Source: Methylocystaceae bacterium (GTDB lineage Bacteria; Pseudomonadota; Alphaproteobacteria; Rhizobiales; Beijerinckiaceae). From it: a stretch of DNA of 54,031 bases. This document shows, piece after piece, positions 37,785 through 45,642 of the stretch. Position 1 is the stretch's first letter, and each line of letters opens with the position of its first letter. Both the position numbers and the translations under genes were made by a program. Where the stretch lies: positions 1-54,031 of the forward strand of contig OMIO01000106.1 in NCBI GenBank assembly GCA_900299115.1. Direction: 5' to 3'. Under the pieces are notes generated by a model that did not search any database, had not been told where the DNA came from, and saw only the letters and a list, made by a program, of their open reading frames with translations.

Positions 37785-39182
37785 ATGAGCGCGAATCTCG
37801 CAGCCCTTCTGTATCTTTGCGCAGGCATTTTATTTATTCTTGCACTACGCGGCCTCTCCTCGCCAGCAACATCTCGACAAGGCAATCGTTACGGCATGAT
37901 GGGCATGGCGATCGCGGTTGCGACAACGCTCTTACTCCATCTTCCGCCAGTATTTGGATTTGTGCTGATTATCATCGGCGCGGGCATTGGCGGAGGCGTC
38001 GGCGCTTATCTCGCACGCCGTATTGAAATGACCAAAATGCCCGAATTGGTCGCCTTCTTTCATTCGCTGGTTGGGCTGGCGGCCGTATTAGTAGCGGGCA
38101 GCGCTTTTTTCGCGCCACAGGCTTTTGGTATTGGCGCGCCTGGGCATATTGAAGCAGGCAGTCTGTTTGAAATGTCTCTGGGAGCCGCAATCGGCGCAAT
38201 CACATTCACGGGTTCAATCATCGCGTTTCTAAAACTTTCTGAACGTATGAGCGGCAAACCAATTCTACTGCCGCATCGTCACAAAATTAATATTGTGTTG
38301 GCGACTGCATTAGCTGGGCTCATCCTATTTTTCGCGCTCACGGAAAGCGGCGGATGGTTGTTCTTGATTATCCTCGTTTCATTTACCCTCGGCGTTACAT
38401 TAATTATCCCTATCGGCGGAGCGGATATGCCGGTTGTTGTGTCGATGCTGAATTCTTACTCAGGATGGGCTGCAGCAGGTATCGGTTTCACACTTGGCAA
38501 TCTCGCATTGATTATAACCGGCGCCTTAGTGGGATCCTCTGGCGCAATTTTATCCTACATCATGTGTAAGGGCATGAACCGCAGCTTTATCTCTGTTATT
38601 CTTGGCGGCTTTGGCGGCGAGAGCGCTGATGCAGGCGGCGCGAAGGAAACGCGAAATGTCAAACAAGGCTCTGCAGAAGATGCAGCCTATATCATGCAAA
38701 ATGCTGGAAAAGTGATCGTTGTTCCAGGCTATGGAATGGCTGTCGCTCAAGCACAGCATGCGCTTCGAGAAATGGCGGATCTATTGAAAAAGGAAGGGGT
38801 TGAAATACGCTATGCTATACATCCCGTCGCTGGTCGCATGCCCGGACATATGAATGTTTTACTCGCAGAAGCAAATGTACCTTATGATGAAGTGTTTGAG
38901 TTAGAGGATATCAATTCCGAATTTGGTCAGGCTGACGTCGCTTTTGTTATTGGAGCTAATGACGTTACTAATCCAGCAGCAAAGACAGATAAGAGCTCTG
39001 CAATTTTCGGCATGCCCATCCTCGATGTCGAGAAAGCTAAGACAGTATTATTTCTCAAACGCGGCATGGGCTCGGGATATGCCGGCGTTGAGAATGAATT
39101 ATTCTTCCGTCCAAACACGATGATGCTTTTTGGAGACGCCAAAAAAACAGTTGAGACGATCGTTAAGGCGCTTGGCCATTAA
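37785..39182 (+). CDS. pntB: NAD(P) transhydrogenase subunit beta (PntB)
   Basis: A 465-residue subunit with eight to nine transmembrane segments (residues 1 to about 260) forming the proton channel. The C-terminal NADP(H)-binding domain III has VPGYGMAVAQAQHALREM, HPVAGRMPGHMNVLLAEANVPYDEV, GANDVTNPAA and the late GYAGVENELFF. It completes the pntAA-pntAB-pntB operon. NADPH supply matters in methylotrophs that assimilate C1 units. Confidence 0.97.
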   Translation: MSANLAALLYLCAGILFILALRGLSSPATSRQGNRYGMMGMAIAVATTLLLHLPPVFGFVLIIIGAGIGGGVGAYLARRIEMTKMPELVAFFHSLVGLAAVLVAGSAFFAPQAFGIGAPGHIEAGSLFEMSLGAAIGAITFTGSIIAFLKLSERMSGKPILLPHRHKINIVLATALAGLILFFALTESGGWLFLIILVSFTLGVTLIIPIGGADMPVVVSMLNSYSGWAAAGIGFTLGNLALIITGALVGSSGAILSYIMCKGMNRSFISVILGGFGGESADAGGAKETRNVKQGSAEDAAYIMQNAGKVIVVPGYGMAVAQAQHALREMADLLKKEGVEIRYAIHPVAGRMPGHMNVLLAEANVPYDEVFELEDINSEFGQADVAFVIGANDVTNPAAKTDKSSAIFGMPILDVEKAKTVLFLKRGMGSGYAGVENELFFRPNTMMLFGDAKKTVETIVKALGH

Positions 39183-39231
39183 ATTGGGTCCTTTGATAAA
39201 GACAGATAGATCAAGGCGCGGCGCCTTAGAA
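39183..39231 (+). terminator. Weak hairpin after pntB
   Basis: AAGGCGC, one base, GCGCCTT near 39215-39229 gives a short GC-rich hairpin without a T-run. It may mark the end of the pnt transcript. Confidence 0.3.
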
Positions 39232-39507
39232 CTATGTCCAAGCCACGCCTGAGCGCCATGGACCTGACCGCCATGGATCTGAGCGCTGAGGAAAGAATTG
39301 CGCCCAAGAATAGTCTTTGCATTCTGAGCGTGGCGTTTTGGGCGTATTAGGCTTATGGGGCGCGTCCGCCAACACGCGCCACCAAAGCGCGGGATAGCGG
39401 ACGTCTTTGCCCTGATTAACGACCAGCGTTTTGTCCAAACTTGCGTCGTCGATTGCGCTCACAATGCCGCTAGTCGGGAAATTTTCCAAGATGTAATGCG
39501 TTGTCAA
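39232..39507 (-). CDS. Doubtful small hypothetical protein
   Basis: A possible 91-residue gene from TTG 39507 with GGAAAA about eight bases upstream, starting TTHYILENFPTSGIVSA. The first 60 residues look protein-like; the last 20 derive from a short DNA repeat (CCATGGAYCTGA twice) and read DPWRSGPWRSG. No family recognised. It would fill the 353-base gap between pntB and the DUF2946-like gene. It may be a chance frame. Confidence 0.3.
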   Translation of the reverse strand: MTTHYILENFPTSGIVSAIDDASLDKTLVVNQGKDVRYPALWWRVLADAPHKPNTPKTPRSECKDYSWAQFFPQRSDPWRSGPWRSGVAWT

Positions 39508-39535
39508 TGAATGAATTTTCCGATATGAGACATTT

Positions 39536-39970
39536 ATGTCACAGTTGCGCGTCATGCTTGAGTGGGTTCGTAGGGCGATCATCGCCGCCTGCATCTGCGC
39601 ATTATGGACGGGCGGCGTTATCTCGAGCGCCGCTGCGCATTCACCAGAATCCCCCGACGCAACACGTCTCGCCCAAGCCTCCCACAGCATTGCCTGCGAC
39701 CATCATGCAGGAGTGTATTCCGACACACTCGCATCAAATCAATCTAACGTTTCGCCAGAAAATAAGCGTGGTGAACGACGCCATTGTCCAGACTGCTGCT
39801 TTTTTGCCGACTCCAGCGATATCGTATTGCCTGAACGTCCCATTGCGGCGATGCGATTTCTTATTAATCCCGCGACAAAGCCAAATGATGCGTTTCGTCG
39901 AAGGGATAAAACTGACGGTCTTTCGTCCCGACAAGCGCATGGCGCCCGCGCGCCGCCAACTCTTTCCTAA
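39536..39970 (+). CDS. DUF2946-like exported Cys/His protein
   Basis: A 144-residue protein with an N-terminal hydrophobic segment (AIIAACICALWTGGVISSAAA), CDHH (54-57), the Cys cluster CPDCC (84-88) and a C-terminus ending ARAPPTLS. This layout is typical of DUF2946-type small exported proteins often found near copper and TonB genes. I infer a periplasmic metal-related role from the Cys/His residues and from the exbB-exbD-tonB run 150 bases downstream. Start uncertain: no strong ribosome-binding site; ATG 39554 is an alternative. Confidence 0.7.
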   Translation: MSQLRVMLEWVRRAIIAACICALWTGGVISSAAAHSPESPDATRLAQASHSIACDHHAGVYSDTLASNQSNVSPENKRGERRHCPDCCFFADSSDIVLPERPIAAMRFLINPATKPNDAFRRRDKTDGLSSRQAHGARAPPTLS

Positions 39971-40123
39971 ATCCTCGTAGACCACGCTGAACCTCAGCGT
40001 GCGTTTTACGCTCTTGGCTGCATTAGGCGCGCGTCCTATGCGAGTCGCTTTCTTTAAGTCACTTAAATAGGCCCAAACGTTTGGATGCGTGACACGGGCC
40101 AATCATCGAAACGAGCTCAAAAA

Positions 40124-40768
40124 ATGGATCACACCTCGCTCTCGCCGCTTGCCATGTTTTTAAATGCTGGCCCGGTTGGCAAATTAGTCATGGCGCTTTT
40201 ACTTGCCGCCTCTGTTTGGACATGGGTTTTAATCGTTGAGGGCATTGTTGCTGTCCGACGGATCGGCAAGGCGACGCAATCTGCGCGCGCCGGTGGCCTC
40301 CTTGATGTCTTGGAGCTAATCGCCGAGGCAGGTCGAGAAGCCTACGCCCTCCATTTAGCGGATGAAACGATTGGAGAAAAACGCGAACGCGTTGCGGAAT
40401 ATATGAGCAGAACCGCGCGAGAATTTCTCACTCAGGCGGAAGGCGGCTTGCCGAATCTTGCTGTCATTTCATCTGTTGCGCCTTTTATCGGATTATTCGG
40501 AACTGTATGGGGCATTATGACAAGCTTTGCCGGCATTGCGCAGTCGCAAGACACCAGCCTTGCTGTTGTCGCGCCCGGCATTGCTGAAGCCCTTGCCGCA
40601 ACTGCATATGGTCTAGCAGCCGCCATTCCAGCCTCAATCGGCTATAATCGAATTGGATCTTCTTTTGCCCGTCTAGGCCAGGAAGTCGCTCATTATATTG
40701 AAGATGAAGCGCTTCACATGACGAGCGGCGCCGGACCGCGCGCTAAACATCAGAAGGAGGCTGCGTAA
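40124..40768 (+). CDS. exbB: MotA/TolQ/ExbB proton channel family protein (ExbB)
   Basis: A 214-residue inner-membrane protein with three transmembrane segments ([20 protein letters not shown] near the N-terminus, then [21 protein letters not shown] and [19 protein letters not shown]). It forms the proton-driven motor with ExbD that energises TonB. ATG 40124 is preferred over 40085, since the extra 13 residues are hydrophilic. TolQ is the alternative name, but the next genes are ExbD and TonB rather than Tol-Pal. Its stop overlaps the exbD start (TAATG). Confidence 0.9.
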   Translation: MDHTSLSPLAMFLNAGPVGKLVMALLLAASVWTWVLIVEGIVAVRRIGKATQSARAGGLLDVLELIAEAGREAYALHLADETIGEKRERVAEYMSRTAREFLTQAEGGLPNLAVISSVAPFIGLFGTVWGIMTSFAGIAQSQDTSLAVVAPGIAEALAATAYGLAAAIPASIGYNRIGSSFARLGQEVAHYIEDEALHMTSGAGPRAKHQKEAA

Positions 40769-41250
40769 TGGCGCTTCCTGCTCGTTTTAAAAAGAACAAC
40801 GATCTTTATCAACCGCTCGCAGATATTAATGTGACGCCATTGGTTGACGTCATGTTGGTGCTGCTGATCATTTTTATGGTGACAGCGCCCTTGTTAGCCA
40901 AAGGCGTAAAGGTCAATCTCCCACAAGCAAGCGCCGCTCAACCACTCAATCAGAAAGATCCGATTGTTGTGAGCGTTGGCAAGGATGGCAAAGTTTCACT
41001 CGGCGGCGACGCCGTCACAATGGAAACATTGATTGATGGCATTCGCGCGATGATGGGCGGGGACACATCCCGCGTTGTACATGTGCGCGGCGATACGGAA
41101 GCCGTTTACGGCGAGGTTGTTGGCGTTATGGATAAGCTTGCCACAAATGGCATTACACATATCGCAATCATGACGAATTCTCGCAGCAGCAAAACCGGAG
41201 CCTTGCTCAAAACGCGCGAAACGCCAACAGCGGGAAGCGCCCCAAAATGA
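40768..41250 (+). CDS. exbD: Biopolymer transport protein ExbD
   Basis: A 160-residue single-pass protein. The [21 protein letters not shown] segment contains the essential membrane Asp27. The periplasmic domain ([21 protein letters not shown]) follows. AGGAGG lies nine bases upstream and the ATG shares a base with the exbB stop. It works with ExbB to pass proton-motive energy to TonB, whose gene overlaps its stop by four bases. Confidence 0.93.
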   Translation: MALPARFKKNNDLYQPLADINVTPLVDVMLVLLIIFMVTAPLLAKGVKVNLPQASAAQPLNQKDPIVVSVGKDGKVSLGGDAVTMETLIDGIRAMMGGDTSRVVHVRGDTEAVYGEVVGVMDKLATNGITHIAIMTNSRSSKTGALLKTRETPTAGSAPK

Positions 41251-41957
41251 CGGAATACGCCATGACGCAGACAGCGCCCAGACACAAACTGGAACAGTCT
41301 GCCAACATGTCGCCCTTACAGCCGGCATGGTTGCGTCCTGCTGCAATCACGCTGATCGTCATTGCGCATGTTGCGTTTTTTGCCGCTTTCATAGCTTGGG
41401 AAAAACCCTCTATTGTCGCGCTGGAGTCTCTGACAATGGACTTAGTGCAAGAGGGTGATTTTTTTGAAGCCGAGGAAGTTGCAGAAGCAGAAGATCGCCC
41501 GCCGCCTGTTGTTGTAGAGGATCCTGAATTAGCGTTGCCGCCGCCAGAAGTAATGGCGCCGGACGCAATTCCTTTGCCTGCGAAACGCGACACTTTAGAG
41601 AAAGTAGAAAAGCAACGCGAAGAGCAGCAAACCGAACAAGCCACTCAAGCGCGCGAAGCGCAAGCGCGGCGTCATGCAGGAGCTCCTGATGGACGCTCAG
41701 GATCTGGCGCGTCGCAATCCGTTTGCTTGGCTCATGTCGCTTCAGATCTCAGACGTCATACGCCAGGCTCAACAAGTCTTGGCGCTGGACATGCGCATGT
41801 AACTTTTCGCGTTAATATGGGCGGGGGCATTTCAGACATCAGCGTTTCAGCCTCTACGCCTGCTCATGCAGCGCTTGCGCGTCGCATCGTCGCCTCATCG
41901 CGTGGGCCAGGAAGCTGCAGTTCCGCTTTTGTTAGTCAAAGCTTCGCTTTCCATTAA
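41247..41957 (+). CDS. tonB: Energy transducer TonB
   Basis: A 236-residue TonB. A single N-terminal membrane anchor lies near residues 31-51 ([21 protein letters not shown]). A Pro/Glu-rich periplasm-spanning stretch ([18 protein letters not shown]) and a charged helix follow. The C-terminal domain ([22 protein letters not shown], with [12 protein letters not shown]) contacts the TonB box of outer-membrane receptors. It overlaps exbD by four bases. No TonB-dependent receptor gene lies in the window. Confidence 0.9.
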   Translation: MTEYAMTQTAPRHKLEQSANMSPLQPAWLRPAAITLIVIAHVAFFAAFIAWEKPSIVALESLTMDLVQEGDFFEAEEVAEAEDRPPPVVVEDPELALPPPEVMAPDAIPLPAKRDTLEKVEKQREEQQTEQATQAREAQARRHAGAPDGRSGSGASQSVCLAHVASDLRRHTPGSTSLGAGHAHVTFRVNMGGGISDISVSASTPAHAALARRIVASSRGPGSCSSAFVSQSFAFH

Positions 41958-42027
41958 TATAATTAGGATGGCGTGAAGCTTTTCGCCCTCCTCCCGCCTG
42001 TTGGGCTAAAAATTTGAAAGCGCGTGA

Positions 42028-42507
42028 ATGCTCAGCCAAAACTCTCTTGCATCTTCATTGATGATTTACATAATGCTGACAACACCCAGCGCGGCTCAAA
42101 ATATTGCGCCTAGCGTTGGCGCTCCGCGCGCCCAAGCTTCTCCACAAATTGGCGCGCCTCCCTCTTCTAGCTCCAGCGCTAAGATTGATACGTCGCCGCA
42201 AACCTCATCACCTCTAACATCTGCGCCTCAATCAACCTTGTCTGAAAGTAAATTTCTAAGCGCTTTATATGCTGAAATTGCGCGACACACGCCTCAAGAC
42301 AACGCCTTAGGAGAAGGCGAAGTAACAACAAGTTTTCATATCAACGCCAGCGGTCGGGTAGATAAAGTGACGATTGAAAAGTCCACTAACCCGATGTTCT
42401 CTGAAGCAGTAAAAAAAATTCTCGCCAGCGTAGAAGCCCCGCCGCCGCCAGGCGGCTCTATGGATATTGGCCAAACATTCAAATTTCATCAATCAGCGCC
42501 TGAATAA
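42028..42507 (+). CDS. TonB C-terminal-domain protein, second copy
   Basis: A 159-residue protein with a short hydrophobic N-terminus (LASSLMIYIMLTTPSAAQ) that looks more like a signal peptide than a full membrane anchor. A Ser/Pro/Ala-rich linker and a TonB-like C-terminal fold (EGEVTTSFHINASGRVDKVTIEKS...AVKKILASVEAPPPPGG) follow. It lies 70 bases after tonB. It may be a soluble periplasmic TonB-like domain, or a shortened transducer specific to one receptor. Confidence 0.8.
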   Translation: MLSQNSLASSLMIYIMLTTPSAAQNIAPSVGAPRAQASPQIGAPPSSSSSAKIDTSPQTSSPLTSAPQSTLSESKFLSALYAEIARHTPQDNALGEGEVTTSFHINASGRVDKVTIEKSTNPMFSEAVKKILASVEAPPPPGGSMDIGQTFKFHQSAPE

Positions 42508-42552
42508 TTACTTATGCTCTGATGAACGTCTAATCTTTTTGGAGAGAGTGTG

Positions 42553-43809
42553 ATGACTTATTGGCGTCTTGTGTTGTTCGCTTTGCTTGCAACCGCCTCA
42601 AGCGCTCGAGCGCAAGAGTCGCTGCAGCCAAGCGTTAATGGAGCAGAAGGCGTGAATAAGCCGCCCATGGCGAAACACGCGCCGCCAGCATGCTCGGATC
42701 CTAAACCAGATTGCGCTATGACAATCTACCCTGCATTTGATAAAAAGGGACTTTTATGGGTCGCTTATTCTGTTGGCAAAACACTCTATGTCGCCTCGTC
42801 TCACGATCAAGGAAAAACATTTTCCGCGCCAACGAAAATTATAACGCTCTCCGATGGGATTATCGACGCACATGGCGATGCGCGCCCTAAGATTATTCCA
42901 CTTAACGACAATTCTTTGTTGGTAAGTTATACGACGCGTCCTGATAAAATGATGATTGGAACAATATTTACTGCAAAATCATCTGATAACGGCAAAAACT
43001 TCTCAACGCCACAACCGATGCTGACGTCAGGTGGTCAGCGTTTCGACTCTTATGTTGTCACACCGAAGGGGCGTATTTTTGCTGGGTGGTTGGATAAGAC
43101 TCATGCAGCGCAAGCAAAAGCAGAGGGCAAAGAATTTGCCGGCAGCGGCGTAGCATTCGCCTCGTCAGATGATGGCGGCATAACGTTCAAAGGCAAGAAT
43201 ATTTTGATGGATCACGCTTGCGAATGCTGTCGCATGTCTGCGGCGCTTGGGCGCGATGGTCTACCAGTTTTTGCTTGGAGACAAATTTTTGAAGGCGATA
43301 TTCGCGATCATTACGCTGCGAAGCTAAGTGTAAATGGCGATAAACTCATTGGCGGTCGGGTGAGTAATGATGATTGGGCAATCAATAGCTGTCCACATCA
43401 AGGTCCTGCGCTAGCAGTCGATATCAAGGGGGTGTGGCACATAGCCTGGTTTACTAAAGGCAAAAACAGACAAGGCCTTTTTTACGCATATAGCCGAGAC
43501 GAGGGCAAATCATTCTCAACGCCGGAAAAGATCGGCGATGATGCACATGCGCCAGCCTTTGCCACTTTGCTCGCAACCAAAAAAAGGCTCTACCGCGCTT
43601 GGAAAGAATTTGATGGGGCGATTACAACTATCCCAGCGCAGCAATCAAGCGATGGCGGAAAAAGCTGGAGCGCGCCACAAATTCTGGCCTCAACGACAGA
43701 AGCGTCTGATCACCCTATTTTAGTTGAGTCAAAGAAGGATGTATTTCTGTCCTGGGGAACGCATCAAGAAGGCTATCGTCTGATTCCTCTCCGTCTTGCA
43801 AAAAAGTAA
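42553..43809 (+). CDS. Exported Asp-box (BNR) beta-propeller protein with CECC cluster
   Basis: A 418-residue protein with signal peptide (LVLFALLATASSARA). Five Asp-box repeats of the S-x-D-x-G-x-x-F/W kind can be read: SHDQGKTF, SSDNGKNF, SSDDGGITF, SRDEGKSF and SSDGGKSW. That predicts a six-bladed sialidase-like propeller. The catalytic Arg triad of true sialidases is not evident. Extra cysteines stand out: ACSDPKPDC near 48-55, HACECCRM near 222-229 and NSCPHQG near 281, which suggests a bound metal. ATG 42553 has GGAGAG upstream. Context with TonB and a thioredoxin-like gene hints at metal handling, not glycan cleavage. Confidence 0.82.
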   Translation: MTYWRLVLFALLATASSARAQESLQPSVNGAEGVNKPPMAKHAPPACSDPKPDCAMTIYPAFDKKGLLWVAYSVGKTLYVASSHDQGKTFSAPTKIITLSDGIIDAHGDARPKIIPLNDNSLLVSYTTRPDKMMIGTIFTAKSSDNGKNFSTPQPMLTSGGQRFDSYVVTPKGRIFAGWLDKTHAAQAKAEGKEFAGSGVAFASSDDGGITFKGKNILMDHACECCRMSAALGRDGLPVFAWRQIFEGDIRDHYAAKLSVNGDKLIGGRVSNDDWAINSCPHQGPALAVDIKGVWHIAWFTKGKNRQGLFYAYSRDEGKSFSTPEKIGDDAHAPAFATLLATKKRLYRAWKEFDGAITTIPAQQSSDGGKSWSAPQILASTTEASDHPILVESKKDVFLSWGTHQEGYRLIPLRLAKK

Positions 43810-43826
43810 GAGGAGCTGGGATAAAA

Positions 43827-44333
43827 ATGCCACGCTTTCGTTCTTTTCCTTATACGCTCAGTCTGACGCTCCTCAGCTTTATTTTAATGATCGGCACTGG
43901 GCGCAGCCTTGAGTTTAAGCCTTATGGGCGCGGCGATTTTGACCAAATTGCGCATTTACGCGAACAACGCGCGCGGATCATTCACTACTGGTCTGTAACC
44001 TGCCCAGCCTGCATTGCAGAACTCGGACAATGGGCCAAATTTATCAATGATCATCGGGATATGGATATTATTTTTATTAATACCGACGATGATGAAGACC
44101 GTGAACGCGCCGCCGCACGTTTAGAAAAAAATGGGCTCTCGCAGGCAACACATTATGGTTTTTCTGATAGTTTTGTAGAAAAGCTCTACTATGAAGCAGA
44201 TAAAAATTGGCGCGGCGAACTGCCTTTCACAGTTTTGATCTCTGCAAATGCACCTCGCGTCAGCGTAACTGGCGCCCTTGACGATCCGCATTTTGTTGCT
44301 TGGCTCAGTCAAGTTACGAGCATAAAAAAATAA
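43827..44333 (+). CDS. TlpA-like thioredoxin-fold protein, exported
   Basis: A 168-residue thioredoxin-fold protein with an N-terminal hydrophobic segment (LSLTLLSFILMIGTG) as signal peptide or anchor and the active site WSVTCPAC (Cys59, Cys62). ELPFTVLIS contains the usual cis-Pro. It should act in the periplasm as a thiol-disulfide reductase, plausibly keeping the cysteines of the upstream propeller protein, 17 bases away, in the right state. AGGAG precedes the start. Last gene of the locus. Confidence 0.87.
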   Translation: MPRFRSFPYTLSLTLLSFILMIGTGRSLEFKPYGRGDFDQIAHLREQRARIIHYWSVTCPACIAELGQWAKFINDHRDMDIIFINTDDDEDRERAAARLEKNGLSQATHYGFSDSFVEKLYYEADKNWRGELPFTVLISANAPRVSVTGALDDPHFVAWLSQVTSIKK

Positions 44334-44378
44334 CCCCCTGCAAAATTCTCAAGCGCTTAGGGCGGCGGAACAAGAATT

Positions 44379-44669
44379 TTAAGCTGCTTGAATTTTTCGA
44401 GGATTTAACATTTTCGATCTCTCTACCCCCACAGCTAGCCCGAGCACAATCAACAAATCCGCAGCCAATAGCTTTGACCCAAGTCGGAGCGCATCACGAA
44501 TGTCCTTAATCAACATTTGACATAAATCTTCTTGGGCGCGGCCATAATTATTGCGATAGGAAAGATACAGCACGTCGTGTCGCCGCGCATGTTCGACCTT
44601 AGGGATCGCGCCTAATGCGCAATTCTTCATCAAATCAGCATATTGCTCCAAACAACTCGTAGACGTCAT
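44379..44669 (-). CDS. Hypothetical small protein
   Basis: A 96-residue frame from ATG 44669 with GGGA about nine bases upstream. No family recognised. Four cysteines are spread over the N-terminal half, and a hydrophobic stretch (LLAADLLIVLGLAVGV) lies near residues 67-82. A perfect inverted repeat lies 20 bases upstream of its start, which supports a real promoter. It converges on the TlpA-like gene. The rest of the 44334-44805 gap shows nothing else I can support. Confidence 0.45.
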   Translation of the reverse strand: MTSTSCLEQYADLMKNCALGAIPKVEHARRHDVLYLSYRNNYGRAQEDLCQMLIKDIRDALRLGSKLLAADLLIVLGLAVGVERSKMLNPRKIQAA

Positions 44670-44688
44670 AGCGGCAATCCCAGTTTAT

Positions 44689-44709
44689 TCAATAAGTTAT
44701 GCTTATTGA
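44689..44709 (-). promoter_or_regulatory. Inverted repeat, possible operator
   Basis: TCAATAAG, five bases, then CTTATTGA: eight-base perfect arms located just upstream of the small gene at 44379-44669. Position and symmetry suit a dimeric repressor or activator. Confidence 0.4.
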
Positions 44710-44805
44710 TCGCTGTCAGTTCTGGAGCGGAGCGAACCACTCGTAATTTCCAGAGCAGGATTGGCGCCAGTTAAGGGAGAGTTTGGGTAAACGAAAAATA
44801 AAAAT

Positions 44806-45390
44806 TTAACGCGTTGCTCCCGGCTCCCACAAGACATCGCCTCGATCACGATTCACAAAACGCGACGCAACGAAGAGAAAATCAGAAAGCCGATTGATGT
44901 AAGCAAATGCGGTGGGAGATAATTCTTCTCCCTTTGTTTCCCCAAGGGTGACCATTACGCGCTCTGCGCGTCGGCAGATTGTCCGCGCTACATGCAAATG
45001 CGCCGCCGCTGGCATACCGCCGGGCAACACAAATGATTTTAACGATGATAATTCGCCATTCAGAAGATCAATGTCTTTTTCGACATGCTCTACTTGCGAT
45101 GGCGTAATAACCAGACGCATCTTTGGATCTATCGGCTTTTTTGGATCTACTGGAGTTGCTAATTCCGCGCCAAGATCAAATAATTCATTTTGAATCCGCG
45201 CAAGCATCTCATCTAGCGCGGCGTCTCGCGCTTCTATCGCTAAACGCGCAACGCCAATCGCTGCATTCGTTTCATCAATAACACCAAAGGCCTCGACGCG
45301 AATATCATCTTTTCGTCGCCGCGCGCCTGTTGCCAGAGAAGTATCTCCGCCATCGCCGCCGCGCGTGTATATTTTATCCAGCTTAACCAT
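44806..45390 (-). CDS. Corrinoid adenosyltransferase, PduO type
   Basis: ATP:cob(I)alamin adenosyltransferase of 194 residues, making adenosylcobalamin for mutases such as those of the ethylmalonyl-CoA pathway. The N-terminal YTRGGDGGDTSLATGARRRKDD is the ATP-binding motif (the usual RTGDGG reads RGGDGG here), and RAERVM and YINRLSDFLFVASR complete the site. It is preceded by the twin-transmembrane gene, a usual alphaproteobacterial neighbour. Confidence 0.94.
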   Translation of the reverse strand: MVKLDKIYTRGGDGGDTSLATGARRRKDDIRVEAFGVIDETNAAIGVARLAIEARDAALDEMLARIQNELFDLGAELATPVDPKKPIDPKMRLVITPSQVEHVEKDIDLLNGELSSLKSFVLPGGMPAAAHLHVARTICRRAERVMVTLGETKGEELSPTAFAYINRLSDFLFVASRFVNRDRGDVLWEPGATR

Positions 45391-45394
45391 CTTA

Positions 45395-45586
45395 TCAGCG
45401 TCCTTTGGCGTAAATGACGATCATCGCTACGATAAGCGCCACAAATTGCAATCCGACCCGCCACCGCATCAGAATTTGAGAACGATTAGCATCACCGCGA
45501 CGAAACATATTATAAAATCCTGCAACGAGCACGAATACAACCGCGCCTACTGCAATGCCAACAAGAAGATTAAACACAAGCGTCAT
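45395..45586 (-). CDS. Twin transmembrane protein (HIG1-like)
   Basis: A 63-residue protein with two transmembrane helices (LLVGIAVGAVVFVLVAGFYNMF and VGLQFVALIVAMIVIYAKG) joined by RRGDANRSQILMRWR. This is the small protein annotated as twin transmembrane or HIG1-like and found just upstream of the cobalamin adenosyltransferase gene in alphaproteobacteria, here with four bases between. Function unknown; HIG1 relatives associate with cytochrome oxidase. Confidence 0.82.
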   Translation of the reverse strand: MTLVFNLLVGIAVGAVVFVLVAGFYNMFRRGDANRSQILMRWRVGLQFVALIVAMIVIYAKGR

Positions 45587-45642
45587 ACTGCCTCATACGT
45601 CTGAGCACCCGCTGTAAGGAAGCTCATCAGAGAGCACAAGTC

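Noticed and set aside
39240-39290. Tandem CCATGGAYCTGA copies as a possible repeat array
   Set aside because: Only two imperfect copies are present, so it is neither a CRISPR nor a true satellite.
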